Assembly (NCBI GenBank): GCA_046541715.1
Contig: JBKHCS010000165.1
Span: 1-5,255 of the forward strand
DNA from: CAYPUT01 sp046541715
GTDB lineage: Bacteria; Spirochaetota; Spirochaetia; DSM-27196; PWMO01
DNA: 5,255 nt
Direction: 5' to 3'
The translations under genes and the position numbers were made by a program. How positions within the stretch are numbered: the stretch's first letter is position 1; every line of letters starts with the position of its first letter. This document shows, piece after piece, positions 5,205-5,255 of this stretch. A model generated the notes under the pieces. The model was given only the letters and a program-made list of their open reading frames with translations, did not search any database and had not been told where the DNA came from.

Positions 5205-5255
5205 AAGCCGCCCAGGGCTTGCCGAGCCACCGGCTCCGGATCAATGCCAAGGAAG
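5201..5255 (-). CDS. Probable carboxy-terminal end of a convergent gene (runs off right edge)
   Basis: The minus strand stays open from the window edge to a TAG at 5201-5203, giving ...FLGIDPEPVARQALGGF. The composition looks like a plausible protein carboxy terminus. If real, its stop overlaps the nitroreductase stop by three bases in a tail-to-tail arrangement. Only 17 complete codons are visible, so this may be chance and the family cannot be named. Confidence 0.4.
   Translation of the reverse strand, partial: FLGIDPEPVARQALGGF

Noticed and set aside
5205..5236. Two short hairpins after the nitroreductase (AAGCC/GGCTT and GAGCC/GGCTC) as a terminator
   Set aside because: The stems are only five base pairs, no T-run follows on the plus strand, and the stretch probably codes for the convergent gene end.

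Overview
The window reads as a compact sulfur-handling locus from a moderately GC-rich Gram-negative-type bacterium. Two consecutive genes encode Sec/lipobox lipoproteins, which implies a diderm or at least a lipoprotein-rich envelope. The pairing of a two-piece YeeE/YedE transporter with TusA and a thioredoxin-reductase homologue would fit an anaerobe such as a spirochaete or deltaproteobacterium. That taxonomic guess is weak, because nothing here is a phylogenetic marker. No rRNA, tRNA, CRISPR array or mobile element was seen.

Positions 1-3869, all on the minus strand, look like one operon read from right to left: the YeeE/YedE amino-terminal half (3159-3869), a TusA-like sulfur carrier (2911-3138), the YeeE/YedE carboxy-terminal half (2346-2897), a thioredoxin-reductase-like flavoprotein with a degenerate thioredoxin tail (1075-2337), a two-domain rhodanese lipoprotein (161-1078), and the first 31 codons of another lipoprotein that starts with TTG and runs off the left edge (1-94). 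Gaps are 20, 13, 8, -4 and 66 bases, so co-transcription is very likely. A 152-base AT-rich gap (3870-4021) carries promoter-like elements and two inverted repeats that could be operators.

Inferred pathway: the surface or periplasmic rhodanese lipoprotein handles sulfane sulfur outside the cytoplasmic membrane. The two-piece YeeE/YedE channel imports thiosulfate or a related sulfur species through its conserved cysteines. TusA accepts the sulfur as a persulfide on the cytoplasmic side, and the flavoprotein supplies or removes electrons. The family identities are solid; the joint pathway, its direction and its substrate are inference.

On the right, a small three-TPR protein (4022-4546, minus) is divergent from a nitroreductase-family flavoprotein (4644-5204, plus) across a 97-base gap. 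At the right edge the end of a convergent minus-strand reading frame appears to overlap the nitroreductase stop codon. Every gap is below 300 bases. The most notable points are the split transporter with TusA encoded between its halves, and the reductase, whose thioredoxin tail has lost both active-site cysteines and whose pyridine-nucleotide domain lacks the usual arginines for the NADPH 2'-phosphate.
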